Shown here: in pieces, positions 43,246 to 51,174 of the stretch
Layout of the letters: the number at the start of each line of letters is the position of its first letter
How positions within the stretch are numbered: position 1 is the stretch's first letter
Assembly: GCA_041228335.1 (NCBI GenBank)
Contig: CP166130.1
Coordinates: 558,001 to 622,000, forward strand
DNA length: 64,000 nucleotides
Direction: 5' to 3'
DNA from: Alphaproteobacteria bacterium LSUCC0684
GTDB taxonomy: Bacteria > Pseudomonadota > Alphaproteobacteria > Puniceispirillales > UBA1172
Notes under the pieces: model-generated
What the model saw: the letters and a program-made list of their open reading frames with translations, nothing else
Databases searched by the model: none
Told to the model about the DNA's origin: nothing
Made by a program: the position numbers and the translations under genes

Positions 43246-44667
43246 TCATCCGCCTTTTGGCGCCGCGAGCAGCCACAGACCAAGCCATGTGTACAGAACC
43301 ATGAAAACCGCCAGCGGCAGCCCGGCAAGAAAGGCCCTGGTTAAATTGCCATAGACCTGCACCGAGGCGGCATGAGCCAGGATCACCGCGATTACATGGC
43401 CAAGGACAATCACCACCGCCTGGCTTAGCCAGATGACCCGCATGGTTTCACGATGATTGAAAAACCCGGTGGTAACATAATAGCCGTCAAGCCCCAGAAG
43501 ATTAGCGCCGCTGCCGAAGGGATCATTCAGCGCGGTGAGAACATATTGCCCATCGACAAGAAGCGAAGGCAGGTAATGCGCGGTATGGTAGGCGAGCGCG
43601 ATCGGCAGGATCGTCGGCGCGAATATCTCCAGGAGCCGGGCTCCGCCAAGCCCTCCGTCTACAAGACGGTCACCAATGATGATCATCAACACGAACAGCA
43701 TGATCAGCATAAGGTTGGCGCCGATGAGCCCCGTCATGACCGGAATAATCACCGCAGAACGTCCCGGAAATTCCAGGGGGTTGACACCGATCAGATCCAG
43801 CCAGACAAATGTCTCGTTAAACCCATCGAAGGACCCGGTGCCAAGCAAGACCAAAATGAAAACCGGCATGCCGGGAAGCACCGCGGTGCCGTTTGCAACC
43901 TGCCAACCCGGCCAGCCCATACGAAGCTGTCGTCCGCGCCGTGCAAGCAGTGCCAGTCGACCAAATTGTGCCATCAGTACCGACAGAAATTCGGCCTGCC
44001 GCAACCAGCGCCGAGGTCCGAAAACAGTCATGCAGACAAGGGTCACGGCTATATAGGCAGTGATCACCATTGCGAGGCGGGCCGGATCATCGGGGGCCGG
44101 ATCGGCAAGGGTGAAGCCAGAGAAGGCCAGCAGAAGGCCAACGGCTGGCCAAACCCCGAGACGGTGCGGCAACGGCAGTGGCGGGCGTGACATCAGGTCG
44201 ATCAGTGGCCGCACCGCCCACCTCCAGGGCGATATCCATCCCCATAAATCAAACAGATATCCCTGGATCATCAATGAAGCCATCCAGAAGACCAGCCAGA
44301 AGCCCAGCACAAGCGGGTTTTCGAGCGGGTCCCGGGTGCCGGTCAGGCCGGCGACAACGCCTCCGCATAGTAAAAGAAAGCACGCAAAACTGCTGATTGT
44401 CCTCGCCATTGGCGGGGCGGCCATCCGGCCTGTTCTGCGGCTTGGCAACAGTTGTGATGCGGTGCGTTGCGGCAGAAACCACAACAGCATGATGCTCAAC
44501 GCAACGATCGCTACGCCCACCGCCATATAGGGGCCGGTCGGTAATAACGCAACAATGCTCTGGCCAGTGGCATGCGCGCTGGCCGTGGTCGGCAGCATCG
44601 TCCCTGTGCCAATTAATCCGGCGCTGATCCACGCCGCAACCCAACCCCGATAACCGGTACTTTTCAT
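43246..44667 (-). CDS. Polytopic membrane protein of unknown function
   Basis: This 473-aa protein has about ten to twelve hydrophobic helices. It begins with a signal-anchor-like segment and HATGQSIVALLPTGPYMAVG. Conserved-looking motifs are YLFDLWGWISPWRWAVRPLI near residue 140, LGTGSFDGFNETFVWLDLIG near 275, AYHTAHYLPSLLVDGQYVL near 363 with two histidines, and a late GYYVTTGFFNHRETMRVIWL. Some homologues carry a database label of fenitrothion hydrolase, which I do not trust as a function here. Its start is divergent from hyuA with operator site C between them, so it is likely co-regulated. A transporter or membrane enzyme is possible. Confidence 0.7.
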   Translation of the reverse strand: MKSTGYRGWVAAWISAGLIGTGTMLPTTASAHATGQSIVALLPTGPYMAVGVAIVALSIMLLWFLPQRTASQLLPSRRTGRMAAPPMARTISSFACFLLLCGGVVAGLTGTRDPLENPLVLGFWLVFWMASLMIQGYLFDLWGWISPWRWAVRPLIDLMSRPPLPLPHRLGVWPAVGLLLAFSGFTLADPAPDDPARLAMVITAYIAVTLVCMTVFGPRRWLRQAEFLSVLMAQFGRLALLARRGRQLRMGWPGWQVANGTAVLPGMPVFILVLLGTGSFDGFNETFVWLDLIGVNPLEFPGRSAVIIPVMTGLIGANLMLIMLFVLMIIIGDRLVDGGLGGARLLEIFAPTILPIALAYHTAHYLPSLLVDGQYVLTALNDPFGSGANLLGLDGYYVTTGFFNHRETMRVIWLSQAVVIVLGHVIAVILAHAASVQVYGNLTRAFLAGLPLAVFMVLYTWLGLWLLAAPKGG

Positions 44668-44714
44668 TCTTCATTATGGAAATTCGTTTGACTTTTTGTC
44701 AAGATTTGGTGCTC

Positions 44715-44730
44715 ATTTGTATACCAACGA
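44715..44730. promoter_or_regulatory. Putative MarR operator (site C), divergent membrane protein/hyuA promoter
   Basis: ATTTGTATACCAACGA, with TC immediately before it, gives near-dyad arms TCATT and AACGA. It sits in the 113-bp region between the divergent membrane-protein gene and hyuA. It shares the TTYGTRTRC core with the other four sites of the island. Confidence 0.55.
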
Positions 44731-44780
44731 TCGGCCGCCCGGTCATTGGGGGCAGGCCGTGAGGCTTGAGAGGGATGTGA

Positions 44781-46865
44781 ATGGACAAAAGCGAGACAAG
44801 ATTTGACGGAGACCTCATTGGTGTCGATGTTGGCGGCACCTTTACCGATCTTGTCAGGCTCGATCAGGCCAGTGGAGCGGTGCGCCTGGCCAAGGTTGCC
44901 AGCACGCTGGACAATCAGGCCTTTGGGGTGATGAACGCGGTCGCCGAGGCAGACAGCGATCTGAAACGGGTAGCGCTTGTCATTCACGGCACCACGACGA
45001 CAACGAACGCCGTTCTGGAGCGCAAGCTGAGCCGCACCGGACTGATCACCACCGCCGGCTTTCGGGATGTGCTGGAACTTGGTCGCCGGACCAGGCCGCA
45101 GCCTTACGGCATGAAAGGTCATTTCGAGCCGATCATTCCACGTGACCTGCGCCTTGAAGTACCGGAACGGATGGATTATGCCGGCCGTGTTTTAACCCCA
45201 CTCAACGAGGAAGCCGTGCGCGCCGCTGGCAGGATGCTGCTGGCCAAGGGCGTTGAATCGGTGGTGATCCACTTTCTTCATGCCTATGCAAACCCGGCGC
45301 ATGAGCTTCGTGCCGCCAAGGTGCTGGCCGAGTTCTGGCCAAATGCCTATATCACCACCGGTCACGGGCTGCTTTCCGAAAGCCGCGAGTTCGAGCGCGG
45401 GGTCACCGCCGCGGTAAATGCCTCGGTCCAGCCGCTGCTTGAACGTTATGTGAAGCGCCTTGAAGATGAGCTCGCCGATGGAGGTTATCGTGGCGAACTG
45501 CTGGTGATGAATGGCAATGGCGGCACCGTATCGGCAAAACGGGTGGTTCGCGAGGCCGCCAAAACGGTTATGTCGGGCCCGGCCTCCGGGGTGATCGCCG
45601 CCGCCTATACCGGCCGGCGCGCCAATCGCCCAAACCTGATCAGCTATGACATGGGCGGCACATCAACCGATGTAGCGCTGATACGTGATTGTCAGCCATC
45701 GGTGTCGAACGAGATTGAGATTGAATATGCGATGCCGATCCATGTGCCGATGGTCGATGTTCGCACCATCGGGGCTGGCGGTGGGTCGATTGCGCGGGTC
45801 AATGAAGCCGGCCTGTTGGAGGTTGGCCCGCAGAGTGCGGGCGCTGATCCCGGGCCTATCTGTTACGGCCGCGGTGGTTCTCTGCCTACGATTTCCGACG
45901 CGAATATGGTTCTGGGGCGGCTTGATGTCGGTAAGCTGAAATCGGTACCCGGGGCGGTCGATATTGACAGGATTCGCGGCATTTTTCAGGAGCAGCTCGG
46001 CGATCCACTTGGTGTTGATGCCGAAACGGCGGCCGCCGCGGTGCTGCGCATGGCAACGACTCGCATGGCCGGGGCAACGCGCATGGTATCGGTCTCGCTT
46101 GGCCTTGATCCGCGGGATTTCAGCCTCTTCGCCTTTGGTGGAGCTGGCCCGCTCCATGCCTCGGCGCTCGCACGGGAGCTTGGCGTTCCCGAGGTGCTGG
46201 TGCCAGCCCGCCCCGGCATCACCAACGCGCTAGGCTGTATCGTTGCCGACCTGCGGCACGATTTCGGGCGCACGGTGAATACACCGCTTAATGCGATGGA
46301 GATCGACCGGCTTGCCGAGATTCTGGCAGCCCAAGCCGCTGAGGGCGAGGCGCTGATCCGACAGGAGCCGGTGCGAATCATCGAAATTGACGTTCAGCAT
46401 TCGCTGGACATGCAGTTTGCCGGTCAGACGCATCTCTTGCAGGTGCCTCTGGCGTCACCAGCGATGGCGCGCGAAGAAATTCAGGCCGCCTTTGAAGACG
46501 CCTATTTCAAGAGGTTCCGTGTACGGCTTTCCGAAATCAGGGCGCAGATCGTTAATGTAAACACCAGTGTTACGGGACGTCGCCCCGAGATCGATCTGGG
46601 TGGACTGATAGACAATGCCGGGCGTGCCGGCTCGGTGGCGGCGGCGCAGACCGGAAGCCGGCCGGTCTGGTTCGACGGGCAGGGAGCTGCTTCTGGTTGG
46701 CAGGACACACCGGTCTATGCGCGCGAGAAACTGCCGCTGGATGCGCGCCTGTCAGGCCCGGCGATCCTCGAGCAGATGGATAGCACCACCCTCATTGAGC
46801 CGCAGGATAGCGCCGTCTCCGACGATGATGGCAATATTCTTGTCACTATCGGGGGCGCGATATGA
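44781..46865 (+). CDS. hyuA: Hydantoinase/5-oxoprolinase family subunit A (HyuA-like)
   Basis: This 694-aa protein has the ATP-binding actin-like fold: GVDVGGTFTDLVRLDQ near residue 14, VIHGTTTTTNAVLERK near 73, NLISYDMGGTSTDVALIRD near 285 and TIGAGGGSIARVNE near 330. It starts after a GAGAGGG site. HyuA and HyuB together hydrolyse lactam or imide rings, using ATP in the oxoprolinase and N-methylhydantoinase branches. In this island the lactam produced by 6-hydroxynicotinate reductase is a natural candidate substrate. Its stop overlaps the hyuB ATG by four bases. Confidence 0.9.
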   Translation: MDKSETRFDGDLIGVDVGGTFTDLVRLDQASGAVRLAKVASTLDNQAFGVMNAVAEADSDLKRVALVIHGTTTTTNAVLERKLSRTGLITTAGFRDVLELGRRTRPQPYGMKGHFEPIIPRDLRLEVPERMDYAGRVLTPLNEEAVRAAGRMLLAKGVESVVIHFLHAYANPAHELRAAKVLAEFWPNAYITTGHGLLSESREFERGVTAAVNASVQPLLERYVKRLEDELADGGYRGELLVMNGNGGTVSAKRVVREAAKTVMSGPASGVIAAAYTGRRANRPNLISYDMGGTSTDVALIRDCQPSVSNEIEIEYAMPIHVPMVDVRTIGAGGGSIARVNEAGLLEVGPQSAGADPGPICYGRGGSLPTISDANMVLGRLDVGKLKSVPGAVDIDRIRGIFQEQLGDPLGVDAETAAAAVLRMATTRMAGATRMVSVSLGLDPRDFSLFAFGGAGPLHASALARELGVPEVLVPARPGITNALGCIVADLRHDFGRTVNTPLNAMEIDRLAEILAAQAAEGEALIRQEPVRIIEIDVQHSLDMQFAGQTHLLQVPLASPAMAREEIQAAFEDAYFKRFRVRLSEIRAQIVNVNTSVTGRRPEIDLGGLIDNAGRAGSVAAAQTGSRPVWFDGQGAASGWQDTPVYAREKLPLDARLSGPAILEQMDSTTLIEPQDSAVSDDDGNILVTIGGAI

Positions 46866-48631
46866 GCCTGGATCCGATCACTCTCAGCGTCATTCAGGCC
46901 GGGCTTCAGCAGGTTTGTGATGAAATGGACCTCAGTTTTTCACGGGCCGCCTTCTCGCCGGTCATCGCCGAGGCGAATGACAGGTCCGATGGTATCTATG
47001 CCGCGGATGACGGCGCGCTGATCGCACAGGGTATCGGCGGCCTGCCGGTCTTTGTCGGCACCATGCAATATTCGACTTCAGAGCTGATACGGCTGATCAG
47101 GGAGGGGCGGGCCGCGCCACCAGAGCCAGGCGATATCTATATCGTCAATGATCCCTATCTTGGCGGCACGCATCTGATGGATGTGCGTTTCGTGCGGCCG
47201 TATTACCGCAACGGCAAACTGTGGTGCTGGCTGTCAAACACCGGCCACTGGCCAGATACCGGAGGTGCGGTGCCGGGCGGCTTCTCGGCCTCGGCAACGT
47301 CGGTCGAGCAGGAAGGGTTGCGACTTCCGCCGGTCAAACTGTTCAAGAAGGGCGTGATGGACGAGGAAATATACGCCATCATCTGTTCCAATATCCGGGT
47401 CGCGGACCAGCGGATTGGTGATGTAAAGGCACAGGCGGCGGCGCTTGATACCGGCGCCGACAGACTCGATCTGTTGCTTGGACGCTATGGCGATGACACG
47501 GTGGCGGCGGCAATCACCGAGCTACGCCAGCGTGCTTCCACGCAGATGCGCCAGATGATCGCTCAACTTCCCGAGGGGAGCTGGCAATCCGTGGCCTTTG
47601 TGGACAGTGACGGCGTGGTCAATGAACCGCTGGAGATCAGGCTGAAGATCAGCAAGGTCGATGACAGGCTGGTGTTCGATTTCGGCGGCTCCAGCCCACC
47701 CTGTCGCGGACCGATGAATTCGGTGCTGGCGACGACATTGAGCTCGGTCTATCTGGCGATGCGCCATATTTTCCCGGAAGTGCCGATCAGCGCTGGTGCC
47801 TTTGAGCCGCTGGAGGTGATCCGCCCGGAAGGCACGTTCCTTGATGCACATTATCCGCGCCCGGTTTCAGGCTGTGCCGCCGAAGTAAGCCAGAGGATCG
47901 CCGAGGCGGTATTTGCCGCGATGGTACAGCCTCTGCCGGATCGGGTGACGGCAGCGCCAGCCGGAACCAGCGGCAATTTCGCGCTTGGAGGATATAATGC
48001 CGAGCGCGGCCGCGATTTCGTGATGTATCAGCTTTCTGGCGGTGGCTATGGCGGCAATGCTGATGGCGATGGGCTGAGCAATGGCTGCTCGACCATCGGC
48101 ATCTCAAAAGCACCGCCGGTGGAAATCATGGAGCAGGCCTTCCCGGTCCTCTATCATCATTACGCGCTCCATGAAGGGTCTGCGGGGGCTGGGCAACGGC
48201 GCGGCGGTTTTGGCCTGGATTATGAGCTGGAGCTTCGCAATGGCGAAGCCCGAGCCAGCTTTGTCATGGATCACGGCCGGTTCGGGCCGCAGGGTGTTCT
48301 TGGCGGCGGTGACGGCGATGTTAACAAGGTAGTGGTGCTTCGTGGCGGGGAATCCTATGTGCCGCTGCATCTATCAAAGGAACAGGATATTCCGCTGTCT
48401 CCGGGAGATCGAGTCTGGGTGCGAACGCCAGGCGGCGGCGGCTATGGCGATCCGTTCAAACGCCGTGCTGAGGCGGTGTTCGAGGATGTGCGTCTGGGCC
48501 GCTACAGCGCAGCGCAGGCGGCTGATCTGTATGGCGTGATCATCAGGGATGATGGTAACGGCGGCGTGGTCCTCGATGAAGACGCCACCCGCGCTGCCCG
48601 CGCCAATATCGCATCAGCCCTTAAGGACTGA
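46862..48631 (+). CDS. hyuB: Hydantoinase/5-oxoprolinase family subunit B (HyuB-like)
   Basis: This 589-aa protein has HyuB features: ELDPITLSVIQ-type opening (DPITLSVIQAGLQQV), IYIVNDPYLGGTHLMDVRFV near residue 95, YRNGKLWCWLSNTGHWPDTGG near 117, EVSQRIAEAVFAAM near 340 and GGGYGDPFKR at the end. It forms the second half of the catalytic complex with HyuA and is translationally coupled to it. Length and motifs are intact. Confidence 0.9.
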   Translation: MSLDPITLSVIQAGLQQVCDEMDLSFSRAAFSPVIAEANDRSDGIYAADDGALIAQGIGGLPVFVGTMQYSTSELIRLIREGRAAPPEPGDIYIVNDPYLGGTHLMDVRFVRPYYRNGKLWCWLSNTGHWPDTGGAVPGGFSASATSVEQEGLRLPPVKLFKKGVMDEEIYAIICSNIRVADQRIGDVKAQAAALDTGADRLDLLLGRYGDDTVAAAITELRQRASTQMRQMIAQLPEGSWQSVAFVDSDGVVNEPLEIRLKISKVDDRLVFDFGGSSPPCRGPMNSVLATTLSSVYLAMRHIFPEVPISAGAFEPLEVIRPEGTFLDAHYPRPVSGCAAEVSQRIAEAVFAAMVQPLPDRVTAAPAGTSGNFALGGYNAERGRDFVMYQLSGGGYGGNADGDGLSNGCSTIGISKAPPVEIMEQAFPVLYHHYALHEGSAGAGQRRGGFGLDYELELRNGEARASFVMDHGRFGPQGVLGGGDGDVNKVVVLRGGESYVPLHLSKEQDIPLSPGDRVWVRTPGGGGYGDPFKRRAEAVFEDVRLGRYSAAQAADLYGVIIRDDGNGGVVLDEDATRAARANIASALKD

Positions 48632-48652
48632 AAGCGACATTTCGCCATATTC

Positions 48653-48702
48653 ATTCGTGTACAAACAAAATGTTTGAACAAAAATCATTCGTATGCTAAT
48701 GA
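48653..48702. promoter_or_regulatory. Two putative MarR operators (sites D and E) before the ferredoxin reductase gene
   Basis: Site D (48653-48668) reads ATTCGTGTACAAACAA. Site E (48687-48702) reads ATTCGTATGCTAATGA, which together with its neighbouring T forms the dyad TCATT-n8-AATGA. The sites are 34 bases centre to centre, close to three helical turns. Both lie in the 114-bp gap between hyuB and the reductase gene and match sites A to C. Confidence 0.55.
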
Positions 48703-48745
48703 ATTTGGAGATATGACGTACCATCATTTTGTCACTTGATGTGAG

Positions 48746-49573
48746 ATGATCATGATGCCTCAGACAAATTTGCTGAATGCCCATACGGATCAGACGATGT
48801 TGGCGGCGCCAGATGGCTGCTTTGCTGAGACCGTGACCGAGATAGAGCATTACACGGACAGCCTTTTCCGCTTTCGGATCACGCGGTCAGCCAGTTTCCG
48901 GTTCAGGTCCGGAGAGTTTGTGATGATTGGATTGCCGGGTGAGGCGCCGATCTGGCGGGCCTATTCCATTGCATCGCCAAACTGGGACGACACGCTGGAA
49001 TTCTATTCGATCAAAGTGCCAGATGGGCCGCTGACCGAACGGCTTCAGCATATACAGCCCGGCGATACTATCTGGATGCGCAGGAAGGCGACAGGTACGC
49101 TCGTCACCGATGCATTACTGCCGGGAAAACGCCTTTGGATGTTCGCCACTGGCACCGGCATCGCACCTTTTGCATCGATCATCCGTGATCCCGAAAGCTA
49201 CGAGAAGTTCGACCGGCTGATCCTGGTGCAGGGGTGCCGGTTTGTTGCCGAACTCGCCTATGGCAAGGCGCTCGCGGTTGCGCTCGCTGATGACCCGCTT
49301 ATAGGCGAGATGGTGGCAGGCCGTTTTCAGCTGATCACCGCAACAACCCGTGAAGACTCGCCCATGACCGGCAGGCTGACAACGTGCCTTGAAAATGGCC
49401 GTATCGAGGCGGCGGCCGATGCGGTGCTGGACCCGGCCACTGATCGGGCGATGATCTGTGGGTCGATGGCGATGCTTGAAAGCATGAGCGAAAAGCTACA
49501 GGAGCGCGGCCTGAGCGAAGGGTCGAACGCGCGCCCGGCTGATTTCGTGATCGAAAAAGCCTTTGTTGGATGA
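48746..49573 (+). CDS. fpr: Ferredoxin-NADP+ reductase
   Basis: This protein of about 275 aa opens ATG-ATC-ATG-ATG, so the exact start is uncertain by two or three codons. The FAD site is WRAYSIASPNWDD near residue 70. The NADP-binding start is MFATGTGIAPFASIIRDPES near 130, and the C-terminal VIEKAFVG is typical of bacterial Fpr. It moves electrons between NADPH and ferredoxin. Its place in the island, behind two operator-like sites, suggests it supplies reduced ferredoxin to the 6-hydroxynicotinate reductase. Confidence 0.9.
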   Translation: MIMMPQTNLLNAHTDQTMLAAPDGCFAETVTEIEHYTDSLFRFRITRSASFRFRSGEFVMIGLPGEAPIWRAYSIASPNWDDTLEFYSIKVPDGPLTERLQHIQPGDTIWMRRKATGTLVTDALLPGKRLWMFATGTGIAPFASIIRDPESYEKFDRLILVQGCRFVAELAYGKALAVALADDPLIGEMVAGRFQLITATTREDSPMTGRLTTCLENGRIEAAADAVLDPATDRAMICGSMAMLESMSEKLQERGLSEGSNARPADFVIEKAFVG

Positions 49574-49766
49574 CCTTGGTTCATCGGACCTAGCTCATTT
49601 AACCTATCACTTTAGTTTAAGGCTAAGTGCGTTTGATCTTCCCCGACTGAATTGGTCCACTGTTTTATTTAGGAAACGGAGAACTTTAAAAGGTGGATAA
49701 AAAGGTGGGTCTAAAATTGATGAAATATATTAAAAAATTGAAATTATTATATATTTTCTAGTAAAA
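49574..49766. other. AT-rich spacer left of the integrative element
   Basis: No open frame or RNA gene is visible. The base composition drops sharply towards AT over this stretch, ending in ATATATTTTCTAG just before the first att core. It may be host intergenic DNA that used to follow tRNA-Thr, or debris of an older insertion in the same site. Confidence 0.4.
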
Positions 49767-49780
49767 TGGTGCTGGCGGAG
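49767..49780 (+). other. attL-like core, direct repeat of the tRNA-Thr 3' end
   Basis: TGGTGCTGGCGGAG is identical and in the same orientation as 56461-56474, which forms the CCA end and T-arm-side acceptor of tRNA-Thr. It would be the left attachment site created on integration. Identity stops after this 14-mer (left GATGG, right AGACT), so the crossover core is short or the left copy has drifted. Confidence 0.65.
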
Positions 49781-50171
49781 GATGGTGACACCCCTGTCAG
49801 GAACACAACCAGACTGAAAAGTCAGTAATTCCTTAGTGTTATTATCTTCTTTGGTTGTGTCAACAGGCACATTTTGTACGTCAATTTGTGCGTCAATAAG
49901 TGACAAACAGAAGACACATACACCCCTGATACCCCGATGTGTGTTTAATGGAATCTCCAGCGCCGCTGACGGGCTTTGTATACTTGTGTGTGATTGGGAT
50001 TCTGAATAACCCAAACGGCCTGTATGAATCTTATATGGCGATTGAGAGCATGTCTGAGTGGTAAGGAATCCCTTAGCCAATTTGCTGGGGATTTTAAGGG
50101 CTGGTTAGTGACACCCCCACCCAAAGAAATGGTATCAGTTTGTATATATAAATATCAGTGGAAGTTTGGTG
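49767..50171. repeat. Left arm of a 405-bp inverted repeat
   Basis: The arm matches the reverse complement of 53972-54376 over its whole 405 bases, with no difference found by eye. Its outer end is the 14-bp tRNA-derived core and its inner end is CAGTGGAAGTTTGGTG. Both arms hold the same open frame (about 105 codons shared) that reads out through the tRNA-like end. I regard that frame as incidental. Perfect identity implies recent duplication, gene conversion or a functional need. After the arm, 50172-50347 is AT-rich with no gene seen. Confidence 0.9.
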
Positions 50172-50347
50172 ACAAAATGCAAGGGGGATTCATCAAGTCT
50201 AAGTAAAGACAACTTAAAAAATACTTCTATTTTACTTTGAGATTATAAAATACGAATTTCATTTTGGTCATATTGCTAACCAAAGAATATTTTATAAAAT
50301 TATATAACATCTTGCAGAACTTAATATGTCTGGATAGTTAGTCTGAT

Positions 50348-50788
50348 TTATCCTTTTATAATGCTTAAACAAAAATCAAATTCTTCTTTCACAGTTCCAG
50401 AAAAAATAGAACCGGTTTTGAGTTGAGATTGTTCTATCTGAACATAGTATTGGTCAACATAATACAAATATGCAGTCTGAAGTTGTCTAATTGTCTCTTC
50501 TACAGTTGTCATTTTTTTCTCAGCAAGAATAACGCCTGCGTTTGAAAGAACGTTTACGGATAAATTAGCAAGTTCCTCTCTTTGATTTTGCATAGAAGAT
50601 GGCAAGTATTTAGCATACGCACCTATTAATCCCGAGCAACGTTGAAGCAATGAACTAACATGATATTCATCTTGCATATCATTACTTTGAACATATTCAA
50701 AAACTGTCCCAATTTCATTGGCTTTAGCATCATTAAATTCAAAATATATGACACCAAATAACACTACACCTATAAAGAATTTTAACAT
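50348..50788 (-). CDS. Small membrane-anchored or secreted protein of the element
   Basis: This product of about 146 aa starts at MLKFFIGVVLFGVIYFEF, a hydrophobic leader that is either a signal peptide or an anchor. A helical, polar mature part with two cysteines (LLQRCSGLIG and FDFCLSIIKG) follows. The ribosome-binding site is poor. No family was recognised. The gene diverges from the polymerase-like operon across about 310 bases. That gap holds only a doubtful 67-codon frame and the repeat cluster described at 51016. A role in surface exclusion or superinfection is conceivable but unsupported. Confidence 0.5.
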   Translation of the reverse strand: MLKFFIGVVLFGVIYFEFNDAKANEIGTVFEYVQSNDMQDEYHVSSLLQRCSGLIGAYAKYLPSSMQNQREELANLSVNVLSNAGVILAEKKMTTVEETIRQLQTAYLYYVDQYYVQIEQSQLKTGSIFSGTVKEEFDFCLSIIKG

Positions 50789-51015
50789 ATGCACAGCCCA
50801 ACTTTTGATATTAAATTTTTATACATATTAATATTACATAATAATCAGTCAATTCTAAGATGATTGCATAAACATCCAAACTACCAGCGGTATAACTATC
50901 TGAATAGCAATTATCACTTCCATTACTGTACCTCTTCAAAACTCCTACCCGTAATGAGGGAGAAGTTGATATGTCTATAAATATACGTGAAGATAGTACA
51001 TGACACAGAAGCAAA

Positions 51016-51174
51016 TGTAACCTGTTACAAACTTGTAACAGACTTGTTACAGGTTGGTTGTTTCTTTTCTCTTTGTCCTATTACAGGTGGTTACAAGCAT
51101 AATGAAAGAAGGAAAACGTTACGATTGGTATCCTGTTCTTTGTCATTCTTTCTTTGATGAACTTGTTACAAGTT
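51016..51174. promoter_or_regulatory. Cluster of TGTTACA-type repeats around the polymerase-like gene start
   Basis: Palindromes built on TGTAAC/GTTACA recur. 51016-51029 is TGTAACCTGTTACA. 51035-51051 carries TGTAAC and GTTACA with a six-base spacer. Single GTTACA units occur near 51090, and 51160-51174 is AACTTGTTACAAGTT, inside the coding region. At least six half-sites fall within 160 bases. This looks like iterons of a replication origin or an autoregulatory operator for the operon. Confidence 0.6.

Noticed and set aside
49730-50080. Open frame (116 codons, minus) in the left 405-bp repeat, repeated at 54063-54389 in the right arm
   Set aside because: The shared part is identical because the DNA repeat is identical. 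It has low-complexity, compositionally odd sequence and reads out through the tRNA-derived end. No ribosome-binding site or family motif supports a gene.
50811-51014. 67-codon minus-strand frame upstream of the polymerase-like gene
   Set aside because: No ribosome-binding site, no domain-like sequence, and it occupies the presumed promoter and iteron region of the element operon.
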